DNA of 64,000 nt from Cricetomys ansorgei. Taxonomy: Eukaryota > Chordata > Mammalia > Rodentia > Nesomyidae. Below the pieces are notes generated by a model. It ran no database searches. It saw nothing but the letters and a program-made list of their open reading frames with translations, and was not told the DNA's origin. Of this stretch, positions 21,101 through 32,474 are shown in pieces. The position numbers and the translations under genes were made by a program. Where the stretch lies: the NCBI GenBank assembly GCA_026225945.1, contig JAMJFZ010001264.1:896501-960500 (forward strand), written 5' to 3'. Position 1 is the stretch's first letter, and the number at the start of each line of letters is the position of its first letter.

Positions 21101-23441
21101 TGTGTTAATTGACTTTTTGTTACTGTGACATATACCAGACAGAAAATATTTAAAGAAAGAAAAATTTCTTTTGGCTCATGGCTTCCGAGTTTCTCTTTCA
21201 AGGTCCCTTGGCTCTCTGTTTCTGTGCTTATAGCGAGGTAGAGCTTCACAGTGGGAGGAAGTGGTAGAATGCGGCTCACTTCTCTGGAAGCCAAGGGCCA
21301 CAGAGAAAGGGGGGATGACACAGGGAATCAGACAGAACTTTCAAGGGCTTACAATGACCTTCCTCCAGCAAGGTTCTATTACCTGAAAGTTACATTCGAC
21401 ACACATCAACCCTAACATGTTTTATTGGCTACCAAAGCTCATAGATGCCACAATGGAGAATGCAGTTAGTCCATCTCCCAGAGCTCTCCTGGTTTAGAAG
21501 TTCCAGTACTGCACAGAAGTCCCAGTCCAAAGCCTTTTCTGAGAACTCAGGGCCAACTCTTATCTATAAGAGTTTCATAAGCTATTTTCTAAGCATCTAT
21601 AAAATCAAAGAGAAAGTCATATACTTCCAATATACAATGGAGAAAGGAAGCTTCTCGTTTCAACCAGGAAGGATGTCAGAAGAAAGGAAGAGTGTGACCA
21701 ACACAAGACTGACATCTATCAAGATGTGATTTGGTAGAAAGCATCCTCCAAAAAGACTTCATGTGGGACCGTGGGGATATCTCTAGCTTCCCCATATCTC
21801 TCTTTCTTCTTCCTGTCTATCAGAAGATGAGTGGGAGTGGGCTCTAGTACATACTCCCTCTATCATGGTGCTCTGTCTCACCATAGACCCAGAAACAATA
21901 GAGTTGACCATGATAGACTGAATACTCTGAAAGCACAAGCCAAATTGAATCCTTCTTCCCTTAGATTGTTTAATGGCATGAATTTGGTCTCAGATATGGA
22001 AATGTAACTAACAGTTACATTAAATCTTGCAGAACTTCTACAGCCATAGTGTGTGGTGTTGTGATATGAGATCGAACAGGCTTGGGCAGTATCATATCTA
22101 TAACCTTGCTGGATGTAGCCTATGTGGCATCTCTCATGGGAAGGGACTGCTCAGTGTCTACAGTTTTTCTTGGCAGATATCCTCTACCAAAGATATCTTC
22201 ATCATTGTGTGTGGGGTCTCCATTTTTGGTTATATTTTGCCATCATAAATTCATGAATCGATAGAGGGATTGTTACAGACTCTACCCCTGTTATCATGCA
22301 TTGCCTGGCCTTGCAGACTATTCTCTTAAACCCCAGTGGGAGCTTCCATGATTTGTTGACTCTTACATTTTTCATGCTTGAAGAACTATCATTATATATC
22401 TGCTATTAAGGCCTACCATTGGCTGTAGAAGGTTCAGGGCCTCCTTGGCCACATCCACAGTGACCTCAGACTGCGTGTGATAGAGAATCTCAGACTACTT
22501 TTCACAACAGGGACCCTAGTGTTGCTCTTCTCAAGGGGAATTCAGTTGTCCTAGCACAATGTACTTGGCCTCTTTTAAATGGCTGTAACTCCTTTATCTA
22601 CCATACTTCTTTAGCCCTCGCATTATAGGCTTTTATTATAAAGACGCAAGATTTTTGGATCTTTCTGATCTACTTTTATCCCAATATTCATTATAAACCA
22701 GGTTGAACGTAGCCATCAATAACCAAGCTACACTCTGAACTCTGTGTTTTTCTTAAAAACTTCCACAAGAAGATCAACTAGTTGGTTCAATTCAGTGTCC
22801 CCTCCCTCCAAGTTTCAGGATGTATAGAAAATAAAGAGAAATTCTTTGCCAGGATATAAGGTGAATGGTCTTAAGTCTGTGTCCCAATAGAGTCCTTCAC
22901 CTCATCTGAAACCTCATGGGCACAGTCTTTACTGTAAGCTCTTCTGTCAACACTGGGCTTTTTAAACTTCTACCAGGATCACCCATTAAGCCATACTGAT
23001 GGTATTCTAAGCATTCTGTAGCCCACTCTCTCAAACGGTCCCCAGTTCTTTCTGTCAACCAGTAATCCACATGGCTGGTTTCTATAGCAGTGACACTACT
23101 TCACCAGTAGTCTTTGTTTTTTATAACCAAGAGAAAAAAGGGTGAAGAGATTTATTTTGGCTCATGGCATGACAGATTTTTATCCATCCTCAGGAGGCTG
23201 CAGAGTTTCATGCTGGAAGGGCGTCAGAGGAAGAAGATGCTTAGTTCCTGACAGCCAGAGAGCAGAATGAGAGGAAGGAATTGAAGACATCCTGCAGAAG
23301 GACATAAACCCCCAGTCATCTACTCCTCCAGCTCCATCCCACCTCCTCACAGCTCTTAGCATCTCCCAAAATATCGCCATTAGCTGCGGAGAATACATTT
23401 AACACATGAGCCCGTGGGCGACATTTCATATTCATAATGCA
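21101..23441 (-). mobile_element. Apparent two-LTR MaLR-type element, minus strand
   Basis: Two same-orientation LTR-like ends, 21101-21417 and 23100-23441, share the block TTTTGGCTCATGGC near their left ends and MaLR-like right ends (GACATTTCATATTCATAATGCA in the right copy). They enclose about 1.68 kb. The total, about 2.34 kb, equals the known size of complete MaLR elements (about 350 bp LTRs, about 1.6 kb internal). The internal part 21418-23099 has stops in all frames. A single element is inferred from size and orientation; two independent solo LTRs are the alternative. Confidence 0.5.
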
Positions 23442-24086
23442 TCAGATACTACACAAAGAAGATAAATCAATGGTCAATTCAACAAGCACATGACAAGATA
23501 TTCAACCTGCTTACTCATAATGCCAATAAAAATTGAGGTCACAAAGATACCAGCATATATCTATTAGAATGGTTAAAATTACAAGGACTGACAATATGGA
23601 TTCCTGAGGTAATGTGTTCACACACTGCTAGAGGGACTAAAAAGTGTGTTCCCATCTGAAGCAGGTTGGACATTTCTTGTAAGCAGGAACTTGTCATACA
23701 ATCCAGAAATTCATTCCATAACATATTAGGCAGTAAAAAAGGATTGAAACTAACTCACAAAGGTTCATTTATAAGTCTGAAGTTGCATCATGTTGAGAGT
23801 AAGGTAGCAGAATTGAGTCAGAACATCTCTTCTGATCCCAGTTATAGAAAAAGCTAGAAAGGGTCAATATAATCTGTAGTGACAGAAAACATATCCATAG
23901 TTTCCTGTGTCAGAGATACAGGGATTTCTTGGGAATGGGTATAAGGCAATTTCTGAGGGTGATCGGAATGTGATTTATCTGATTGTAGTGTTAACTTGTA
24001 TACACATTTGTTGACACTTGTCAAAATTCATACTTAAAGTGGGTGTGTTTTATATACATTATATCTCAATAAATTTTATTTTAAAT
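23442..24086 (+). mobile_element. Ancient L1 (L1M-type) 3' end, plus strand
   Basis: It follows the L1M ORF2-to-3' end order: GACAAGATATTCAACC, then TATTAGAATGGTTAAAATTAC, an equivalent of the CACTGTTGGTGGGAATG region (ACACTGCTAGAGGGACTAA), and finally TTATATCTCAATAAATTTTAT, the terminal poly-A signal. It abuts the preceding LTR. No ORF survives. Confidence 0.7.
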
Positions 24087-24721
24087 CGAAGTATGAGAGA
24101 ACCAGAATGATAACGAGAAAGACAGAGATAAGCAGAGGAAGATGAGAAAGGTTACATCTGTGAAAGATGTAAAGCAGGGGGGGTGGGGAGGGACAAAAGG
24201 AAAGGTGTGGTGAGAAGAGAGGATATTTTACTTACTATATTTCCCAGCAAAGACTTACTGCTCTCCAGCCTGCTGGCAAAGATCAAGTCCAGCGAAGAGT
24301 TAAGGTGGACAATATAAAAATTACAATCAACTTAATAACACAGAATTTTGATACTGAGCAGTATTTCAAGCCAGGTAGGATGTGGCTGGTACACATCCTA
24401 CAACAACATCGTGTTGTTTTTGTGACTTCAGTGGATGTGGTCATCAGGATGAAGGAAAAGCACAGTTTTCTGTTTGTAGTTAGTAGGAAGTTGTGCCAGC
24501 ATGCTTGGCACACAGGTCACCGAGGACAAGAATAATAAACACCATAGGCCCCAGTGAGATGGAGCAGACAGTAACCTGCTCTCTGTTTCCATCTCTCTCT
24601 GAGTCTTCCTTCACCACAAAACACCTTGTGATGTGGTTTCCCTTCCTCAGCAGCTGTCTTTATGCCCTACTGTGTCCTTCCCAGAGATTACATTAACAGA
24701 ACTTAAGCCTCAAAGAGGCTT

Positions 24722-24819
24722 TTCCAACAACATCCTATGGCACAAACTAAGTATCTGTGAATCCACGCAAGGCTGTTCTTCAGAAACCAAAGTACATGGG
24801 CAGTTTGAATGAGCAGGCA
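24722..24819. repeat. 98 bp local duplication, copy 1
   Basis: This segment and 25888-25985 align over 98 bp without gaps and differ at four positions. Both end at GAGCAGGCA, after which the sequences diverge completely. It does not resemble a repeat family I know. Confidence 0.85.
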
Positions 24820-25142
24820 TTGAGAAGTGAGCAGAAACAGCAAGCATTTTTAAGTCCCTTTGAAGTTCATAGCTTACAGGGTGCACCACACGGCTGCTGT
24901 CCATGCTTCTTGAATATTTCGTTTTCATCAGAAGCTTCCAGTTCTTCTTCCTTCTAAGTCTACAGTTGTGCATCACTTGATCCATGGTCCTTTACCAGAA
25001 CTGCTAGCTACCTTTCTTCTTTATCTTCCTAACTGGCCCTCCAAGGCCCACTACAGTTTACCCAGTCAATCCCCTAATTTTCTTTCTCTGCCCTCTAAGT
25101 GCAATGGCTATTTACGAGAATTATGGCATCTATAAAGTAGTA

Positions 25143-25166
25143 GTTTGCTTTTTTAAAAAAGCAAAC
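25143..25166. repeat. Perfect 24 bp palindrome
   Basis: Twelve-base arms GTTTGCTTTTTT and AAAAAAGCAAAC are exact reverse complements with no spacer, so the DNA could extrude a cruciform. Confidence 0.95.
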
Positions 25167-25265
25167 ATCGATTTAGCATTTGCTCTGTGCCAGGTAGTAT
25201 AGGAAGCATACAAACACAAACAAAATGGACTTCGAAGGCCTCTGTTCAGCATGGATTACAGAAGG
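25160..25265 (-). repeat. L2/MIR-like fragment, minus strand
   Basis: The words GCATTTGCTCTGTGCCAGGTAGT and GGAAGCATACAAACACAAACAAAA match the conserved end shared by several ancient mammalian repeats (TACTATGTGCCAGGCACTG, GGATACAAACAC). Old and partial. Confidence 0.55.
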
Positions 25266-25887
25266 AAGTAAGTTGGGGTGGGGTTAATTCTTAGAGAGCA
25301 TGGAGTGGTGGGAAAGAGTTTCACTCTGAGGTGTATTCTTTCCAGTATGACATCAGAGGCTAAGACTAGAAAGGGCAGGGAAGACAGTGTTGTATAATGA
25401 AGAGAGCATAAACTTCAAGTCAGATAGACAAGATTCGCATCAGGGAGAAGGTTACTGCTGAGGGCAGACGGAAGGCTGCTCTTGTAAACTGGCAGGAATG
25501 AGAGCTTGAACTAGCCCAAGTGACAAGGACACTGAAGAAGAGAGAAGCTTTATCTGCTATCACCTGACACTTTAATTTAAAAGCGAATGGCATACCGAAG
25601 GTAAAGAACACTTTCTGACTATTAGACAGGTTGTGTTTGCAAGACAACACATTTTCAGATGAGAGCAGAACAGATTCTTTAAACATTTCCAGGATAACAG
25701 GTCAGAAAACTGAAGGCCACTGAGAAAATGCAAAGTGTCTGCTCTTGAGTAGAGCTTAATCACCTACTACCCTATGGTGGAGAAATAGCCCGCGGCTGGA
25801 ATCAAATGTAGTAACACTTCACTATATGCCGCATTTGTGCGCAGATACTAGAGAACCCAGAAACAGCTTTTTTGGGGGGCAGCCTGG

Positions 25888-25985
25888 TTCCAACAACATC
25901 CCATGGCACAAACTAAATATCTGTGAATCCATGCAAGGCTGTTTTTCAGAAACCAAAGTACATGGGCAGTTTGAATGAGCAGGCA
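25888..25985. repeat. 98 bp local duplication, copy 2
   Basis: The partner of 24722-24819, in the same orientation about 1.17 kb downstream. Immediately upstream is a TTTTTTGGGGGGC run that copy 1 lacks. Confidence 0.85.
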
Positions 25986-26587
25986 GACTGGAAGCTCATC
26001 CTCGTCTAAGGGTCTCCAAGGCAGTGACTATTTCCAGTTGCAAGTCCAGTGAAATACTTGGGTAGCCCTATGAGTGCAAGTTTCCCCAGGCTGCTCAGAG
26101 ACCAGAATTATTACCATGCAAGACATGCAGGATTCTGGGTATTCACACACCACCACCCATCTTTATCGTTACTCTCAAAATCCTGTCACCTAGAAAAATA
26201 CCTATTACAAGGGGTGCATTGTGTGCCTTGGGGGTGGTGTCTGGGCAAAGCATGGCGATTGCTGAAGCTTCAGTGTAGCGTGTTCCTCTCAGGCTCTGTA
26301 TTAAATGTATGGTCTCCAGTTGCTGTTGATAATTTGGGAGATGGTGAAATTTTAGAAGACAGGGCCTCCTCAGAGGAAGTGGCTCACTGAGGATGTGCCC
26401 TGGAGACAGTGTCCCGCCCAGTCTCACTGCACTTCCTGCCTACTATGAGCAAAAACTGTTCCGCTATAGTCTTCCATCACAGTGTTTCACCTTACCACAG
26501 GCCAAGGAATATGAAGTGAAATTTATAAAGCAATGAGGCAAGATAATTTATTAGGTGGTCTGTCTTAGCGATTAACAGTTTAACAGA

Positions 26588-26888
26588 GTGGTGTGTGCGC
26601 GTGTGTCTGCGTGTGTGTGTGTGTCTGTGTGTGTGTGTCTGTCTGTGTGTGTGTGTGCGTGTGTGTGTGTGTCTGTGTGTGTGTGTGTGTGTGCGTGTGT
26701 GTGTGTGTCTGTGTGTGTGTGCATGTGTGTGTGTGTCTGTGTGTGTGTGTGCGTGTGTGTGTGTGTGTCTGTGTGTGTCTATGTGTGTGTGTGTGTGTCT
26801 GTGTGCGTGTGTGTGCGTGTGTGTCTGTGTGTGCGTGTGTGTGCGCGTGTGTGTGTGTCTGTGTGTGTGTGTGTGTGCGTGTGTGTGC

Positions 26889-26921
<33 letters not shown>

Positions 26922-26952
26922 CGGGTGTGTGCGTGTGTGTGTGTGTGTGTGT
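26588..26952. repeat. Long interrupted (GT)n tract
   Basis: About 365 bp of alternating GT with regularly scattered GTGCGT and GTCTGT variants and no other sequence. All overlapping frames here encode Val/Cys or Thr/His repeats and are artefacts. A long alternating purine-pyrimidine tract of this kind can adopt Z-DNA. Confidence 0.95.
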
Positions 26953-27318
26953 GCTGTATCTACCCATTCCCTTCTGTATGTGTGTATGTGTGATCGCCAG
27001 AAATCAAGGCAAATTAGCAAGAGTTTACATACATTAACCAAGTTACAAACGCAAATCATGTATTTTCTTAAGTCTAAAGTGAGAATTCTCTATTCTTCTC
27101 TTTATTTTCTTCCTCTACACATTCATTCACCGATAGCTGATAAAATGACATTTTTAAAGCACTTCTGCATTGACTTTAGACCCAATTTTTTTGGCAGAAA
27201 AGTTGTGAGAGAGGCTAGAATTAAGCAACCGGAGAAGTCAAATATCAAGTGCACAAATATGCACTTACACATATGTCCACACACACGTAAAACTTGCATT
27301 CCATTGGAAACATAAAAG
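26953..27318. other. Single-copy sequence
   Basis: AT-rich with no recognised repeat between the GT tract and the B2 element. Confidence 0.5.
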
Positions 27319-27523
27319 ATGGGGTTAGAGAGATGGCTTAGCAGTTAAGAGTTCATATTACTCTTCCAAGAATCTAAGATAAATTCTCAGCACCTTGTTA
27401 GGCAGCTCGTGAGCATCTATAAATCTAGTTCCAGATCTGACATCTCTGGCATCTTCTCTCACCTGCACACATTTGCACGCAACTCCAATTCCCAATACAC
27501 ATATATACACATAAATAAAATAA
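27319..27523 (+). mobile_element. B2-type SINE, plus strand
   Basis: It starts GGGGTTAGAGAGATGGCTTAG, the tRNA-derived B2 head with its polymerase III box A region, then a diverged body with GACATCTCTGGCATCTTCT, and ends in an AT-rich tail (ACATAAATAAAATAAA). It leads directly into the TTA microsatellite. Confidence 0.8.
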
Positions 27524-27570
<47 letters not shown>

Positions 27571-27582
27571 TACTACTACTAT
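27524..27582. repeat. (TTA)n microsatellite with terminal CTA units
   Basis: About 16 TTA units followed by about four CTA units, continuing the A-rich tail of the preceding B2. It produces a poly-Tyr frame with no coding meaning. Confidence 0.95.
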
Positions 27583-27690
27583 TTGGTGGCTGAAGAGACA
27601 GCTATCAGTTCCTATGAGTTAGGAACTGATCTTTTATTTTTGGTTGTGAGCCTGTTCTTTAACAGCTGAGCCATCTCTCCAGCCCTAAAA
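27583..27690 (-). repeat. B2/B3-type SINE fragment, minus strand
   Basis: It ends with AACAGCTGAGCCATCTCTCCAGCCC, the reversed SINE head, preceded by diverged sequence. Confidence 0.65.
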
Positions 27691-27694
27691 TAAA

Positions 27695-27955
27695 ATAACC
27701 CTTAAAGATGTATTTATTTCTATTTTATGAGTATGAATATTTTACCCTCACATATGTCTGTGCACCCTGTGTGTATATGCAGTTGGCTAAGGAGGCCAGA
27801 AGAGGGCGTCAGATCTTCTGGAACTGTAGTTATAGATGGTTACATCAGCTTACATGAGCTTAGCTGCTATGTGGGTGGTGGGAATCAAACACAGGTTCTC
27901 TCAAAGAGCAGCTAGTGCTCTTAACCACTAAGTCATCTCTCCAGTCCCTAAAAGA
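27695..27955 (-). mobile_element. B3-type SINE, minus strand, diverged
   Basis: Landmarks in reverse order: AAAGATGTATTTATTTCTATTTTATGAG, CCAGAAGAGGGCGTCAGATC, GGTGGTGGGAATCAAAC, TGCTCTTAACCACTAAGTCATCTCTCCAG. Confidence 0.75.
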
Positions 27956-27957
27956 CA

Positions 27958-28150
27958 TCAAAAAAAAAAAAAAAAGATTTATTTACTTATTTCTGCGGGC
28001 TCTGTCTGCATGAACACCTGCATGCCAGAAGAGGGCATCAGATCCCATTATGGATGGTTGTGAGCCACCATGTGGCTGCTGGGATTTGAACTCAGGACCT
28101 CTGGAATAGCAGTCAGTGCTCTTAACTGCTGAACCATCTCTCCAGCCCAA
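27958..28150 (-). mobile_element. B3-type SINE, minus strand
   Basis: It is well preserved: a 15 bp A-run then AGATTTATTTACTTATTTCTG, CCAGAAGAGGGCATCAGATCCC, GGTTGTGAGCCACCATGTGG, GGACCTCTGGAATAGCAGTC, GAACCATCTCTCCAGCCC. It stacks head to tail with two other SINE copies. Confidence 0.85.
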
Positions 28151-29383
28151 GAAATTCTTTTTAAAATTTTGTTTAAAAGTAAAATGTAATGTAAGTTATT
28201 GAGCCATAACAGAAATAGGAGAGAAGACAAACACTAGATGGTGGAACTCAGCACAGTTTTAAAAGAAGGAAGAAAAATGTGTTAATGTTTAGTGGATTGT
28301 GTGAAGATGAGACTAGTGTCTGTCATTGTGAACACTGATACGGAGTGAACACTTCCTTCTGCAGCAGCCTGTAACATTCAGCATTTGGAAGCACATATGG
28401 AAGATGGCAATGAGATATCCCATTGAGCACGGAGTTGAGAGTCTGTAGATGGAGTCACCGGGTTCACAGTTTGCTTCCTGCCCATTTTTTAGAGGCCCTG
28501 TGATATCCTTTGTCTTTCCCTGGTAGAACAAAAGTTTTACACTGTGGAGAAATTCCACAGCAGTCATACCAGTCCCTGGGACAGAACTGTATATTAAGGG
28601 ACAAGACAGACATGGGTGAAAACAAAAGAATTAAACAAATACATAGCAAACTACAGTATATCCATATTCCTTTGTGATAGCTAACTTCTAGAAGACAGGA
28701 GGCAGAAGCAGCCACCCTATTCCTTTATTCTGTCTGGGTTAAGCTCACAGTAAATGGAAGATTTGTCTCTGGAGAAAGGCTCTTCAGACATTGAAATTTA
28801 TTTCTTCCTTGAATGGCAACCTTACTTTCCTATCATCTTACAAAGAAACCTCGGAGGGTGAGACCAACCTTTGCACACAAGCCTGTGATCATTCTTACAT
28901 GTGAAAGCCAAATATTGTCAGACAGTGGGAGAAATAGTCCCGATGTGAGAGAGAGGCGCTCAAACAGAAAGAAAAAAAGGAAGAGTCATAGGAAATAGAA
29001 ACATGTAGATAAGGGGAAAAAGCCCTTCAAAATGTAGTTGATATCACAAACAAAATAGATAAGGATTTGAAGAAACATCCCATTTATAAAGTTTCAGCAA
29101 AAAGAGAAATAAAAGACTTAATACTACAGTTGACAACATTTTCTAGAGACTTTTCTAGAAAGTAGAGCAAGTCAACATATAGAAAGGCGAGAGGAAAAAG
29201 GTAAAGAAAATTGGAAGCCTGTTCCAGATGGTGTTTCCAGAAAGTAGAGAAAATAGAAGGTTGGATGTTATCAATGAAATAATGCAATGCATTTCTCAAA
29301 ATGGAAGAATAATGTTCCTAAACTGGAAGGCTCAGCTCAATGTAAAAACGATTCTCAGACATAAAACTTCTAAACAGGAGAGA
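28151..29383. other. Single-copy stretch, no gene seen
   Basis: Frames up to 88 codons without domains; no repeat recognised. Confidence 0.4.
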
Positions 29384-29502
29384 GGAGGAGGGAGAGGAAA
29401 GGAGGGAGTGAGGAAAGGGAAGAAGGAGAGAGAGAGGAAGAGAGGTAGAGAGGGAAGGAGGAATGAAGATGGAGAGAAGAAGAAAGAGAGAGAGGGAGAA
29501 TG
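29384..29502. repeat. GA-rich purine tract
   Basis: Imperfect GAGA/GGAG/GAAG units over about 120 bp. It creates a Glu/Arg/Gly/Lys-rich frame on the plus strand. Confidence 0.85.
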
Positions 29503-29509
29503 ACAGGTG

Positions 29510-29870
29510 ATACGTTGGAATGAACCTGGGGCATTTGAGGACTCGGTCCCCAGTTGGTGGCTGTTTGGGGAGGATTAGGAGATGTGGCGTTGCAGGAGGA
29601 AGTGTGTCACTGAAGTTGGGCTTTGAGGTTTCTAAAGACTTGTGCCCTGTGCGGTGCTCTAACTGCTTCCTGTTTGCAGTTTGAGATATGAAGCCTCAGC
29701 TCTCAGCACCCCGCTCCAGTGGTCATTCTAACTTGCTGCCATTTTACACTGCTGTGGTGGTGATAGACGGCTATTTATCCGGAGCTGTATCCCAGGCCAA
29801 CGTTCCTCTGTAAGTAGCCTTGGTAATGGTGCTGTATCCCAGCAGTGGAAAAGTAAGTAAGACATTATAC
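29510..29870 (+). repeat. MaLR-type LTR, plus strand, diverged
   Basis: The series GGCATTTGAGGACTCGGTCCCCAG, TGGCTGTTTGGGGAGGATTAGG, GTGTGTCACTGAAGTTGGGC and the end GCAGTGGAAAAGTAAGTAAGACA follows the MaLR LTR layout seen at 35442-35823. Confidence 0.6.
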
Positions 29871-29984
29871 AAAGCAGGGATTTCAACGATACATCCACAA
29901 CATTTGGTGTCAGAGGACAATTGAGCTAAAATGCTAAACTTCACAAAGAACTGATTTCCAAATCAGGAATCACATCCCAATCAC

Positions 29985-30280
29985 AATGACTCCTTTTATG
30001 TGTCAACTTGACTGTGGCATGAAGTGGCCAGTATTGGGTCCAAGATTCTTTCTAGATCTGTCTGTGAGAGTACTTTTGGACAAAATTGACACCTGAATCT
30101 GTAGCGTGAGTAAGCATGCTGGGTTGGCTAGTATGGATGTGAATCATGCAATCTGTTGAGATTGTTAGTAGAATCAAAAGCTGGAGGAATAATTTGCTTT
30201 CTCTTCTTGGGACTTACGCCATTAGCTCTCTGGTTGTCAGTCCCTTAGTTCAGATTGGACCTGCATGACTGAGTCTCTGG
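29985..30280 (+). repeat. Old interspersed repeat of uncertain family, plus strand
   Basis: TGTGTCAACTTGACTG near the start and TTTCTAGATCTGTCTGTGAG resemble a widespread mammalian repeat starting TGTCAACTTGACTGG. I cannot name the family from sequence alone. Confidence 0.35.
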
Positions 30281-30416
30281 GCATGCGGAGTAATGTGGAT
30301 TTGTTCTGAGAGACTTGCTAGGCAACAACATCACCGAAGGATCATAGTAGAGTATTTTACACAGGGTTATATGACAATGCTTACTGAACACATAGGTTGT
30401 GTAGTGTATATGTGTT

Positions 30417-30440
30417 TGTGTATGTGTGTGTGTGTGTGTT
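30417..30440. repeat. Short (TG)n run
   Basis: About ten TG units with one or two interruptions. Confidence 0.85.
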
Positions 30441-30630
30441 TTAGAATTTTGGGGGTTTTAAACAACAAAGCAAAATATGATGAAGTAAGGAATAAAGAAA
30501 TAATACAAATAAGTCAGGTAATGAACAGAAAATCACGCAGCTATCAGGATACCATGGCATTTTTTTTTTATAGCAAACTGTGTTTTAAAAAATAAGTGTA
30601 CCCTCAAGAATAATGACAGAAATGATAACT

Positions 30631-30935
30631 GTCTTAGTTTTTTTTCATGTGTCCCTGAATGAAATAGTCAGAAAAAACAACTTCTTAAGGAAGAGTCCAG
30701 CTTGGCTTGAAGTTCCAGGGTACAGTCCATCATGGTAGGCAGAATAAGGCAGCAGGAGTCTGTCACATGGCGTTGACAATCAGGAAGCAATGAATGAAGA
30801 ACGCTAGTGTTAGTCTGTTTTATGTACCCCAAGGTCTCCGCTTAGGGGAAGGTGTCACCCCACAAAAGTGCTCCGAGGTCTATCTTACAGGTTATCCTAT
30901 ATTTCATGAAGTTGGCAACTGAGATTAGCCATCAC
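30631..30935 (-). repeat. MaLR-type LTR fragment, minus strand
   Basis: TGTCTTAGTTTTTTTTCATG, then CAGTCCATCATGGTAGGCAG, GGCAGCAGGAGTCTG and a degraded right end are the left-to-right landmarks of the minus-oriented rodent MaLR LTR. Confidence 0.5.
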
Positions 30936-32464
30936 AATTGTATATACAAGGAAACCGATGGCATAATTTATTATTGTCAAATCGTATCTCAGATACGTAA
31001 TCAAAGTCAGCAGTGCTACGTTAGTATACTGTTGGAGATGAAGGAGGCATGCACTGTTTGTGGCATTTTTGCAGCTAGCCAGCTACCACTCTATAGGAGA
31101 ATTTCAAGCCCTTGTCGTATAGGACCACTGTTATATTTGGGTTCTGGCATTGACTACAGTGTGTTACTTGCCATGTAACTGTATGTGGAATACTTTCCAA
31201 CCCTTTCACAGTTAGTGTACTGTGTAACAATATTTTAAAAAAATAACCAAAGTTTAGCCTTACCTACCAGGTCGCCATTCATAATCAACATATAAATATG
31301 AATTTATAAAATTAGCTATAAATCTAACTCTCGGAGAAGAAGGGGGTAGATTTACCTTTGAACCTGCAATTCTTCACGTGAGTGGCAACCCCTCTGAAAT
31401 AAAAAAAGAATATCTTTTAAAATCTAGATAAATCACCCTTGAATCATTTCAATCAATCGCTGGGTTTTGTTGTTGAGAGAAAGCATTTAGTGAACTAACT
31501 AAAATAAGAGAAGTCAAAGACGTTGGGCACAGTCATTATTTCTGGGGGTATAATGACACAGTTTCAAGTATTTGATGTTATTATCGACACGTTTAAAAAG
31601 CCAGTCAGATAAATAGATAGGCTGAGGAATGCATGTCAAATAGTGTCATAATTATCTTAAGTGTAATTATAAGATGAATGAAATGACCCATTTTCCAAGT
31701 GCTGTCGAATGGACACTTGCAGGTTGAAAGGTAATTTGTGATGAAGCATGATGCCTGGATTCAAAACGATTGCACCTCAAAATGCTTGCTGGCAGTAGGA
31801 TGTGTGGTGTGTTTGATGACCGAGACTGACTTCAACAATGGAAACCTCTCCATACTCAAGGTGTGCGCGCAGAGTTGGAATATAATTGTTTCATGAAATG
31901 TGAGCACAAGAAGCATTCTTCCTAATGTAACAGTTTAATTTATTTAATCTGGGACTTTAAATATGTATGCATAACTAAATTAAGGGATGTTATTAAATAT
32001 TATATGGAGGGCTAATGGCAGAGAATTGCTCTTTCATAATTGTAGTGTAATTTAAACCATTTTGGGCTGTCCTTCAGTGATTAACCCTCCCCATGCTGAA
32101 AGCAATCTGGACTTCCCCCTCCTAGACATGCTCAGCCCCTGCAGTCTATTTTGAGAGGGGGCAGCAACCAGGAGAACAAGGCATTTCAGAAGGTAATACA
32201 CTGGCCTGCTTCTGAGTAAATGGGAAATGTGCTCCGCTTTGTGTTTTACAATACCCTTTTGGATAATGCTTATCATTTTATTGACCTTTGAAGCCACAGC
32301 ATATTGGGCTGATGTTCTCAGAAGTCGACAATAAATTCCAGAATCCATTTCTCAGACCACAGCTGAGCATTCTCAGCCCCTTATCTACGGCTAAGGTTTG
32401 GATAATGCCTCTCTGATCATATCGCCTTTCAGCTTTTTTTTTTGCCTGCAACGAAGCTCGCCTG

Positions 32465-32474
32465 TTGACGTCAA
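32465..32474. promoter_or_regulatory. Palindromic CRE-like site TTGACGTCAA
   Basis: A full TGACGTCA octamer, the consensus for CREB/ATF factors, extended to a 10 bp palindrome. The CpG is intact in CpG-poor DNA. Binding is inference. Confidence 0.4.

Larger units (their letters stand above)
24087..26587. other. Mostly single-copy block
   Basis: It contains the 98 bp duplicated segment, a perfect palindrome and an L2/MIR-like piece, listed separately. Opposing frames of 76-113 codons show no domains. Confidence 0.45.

Noticed and set aside
26580..27315. Several long frames (up to 240 codons) of Val/Cys or Thr/His repeats
   Set aside because: They are translations of the GT tract in different frames and strands and have no coding signal.
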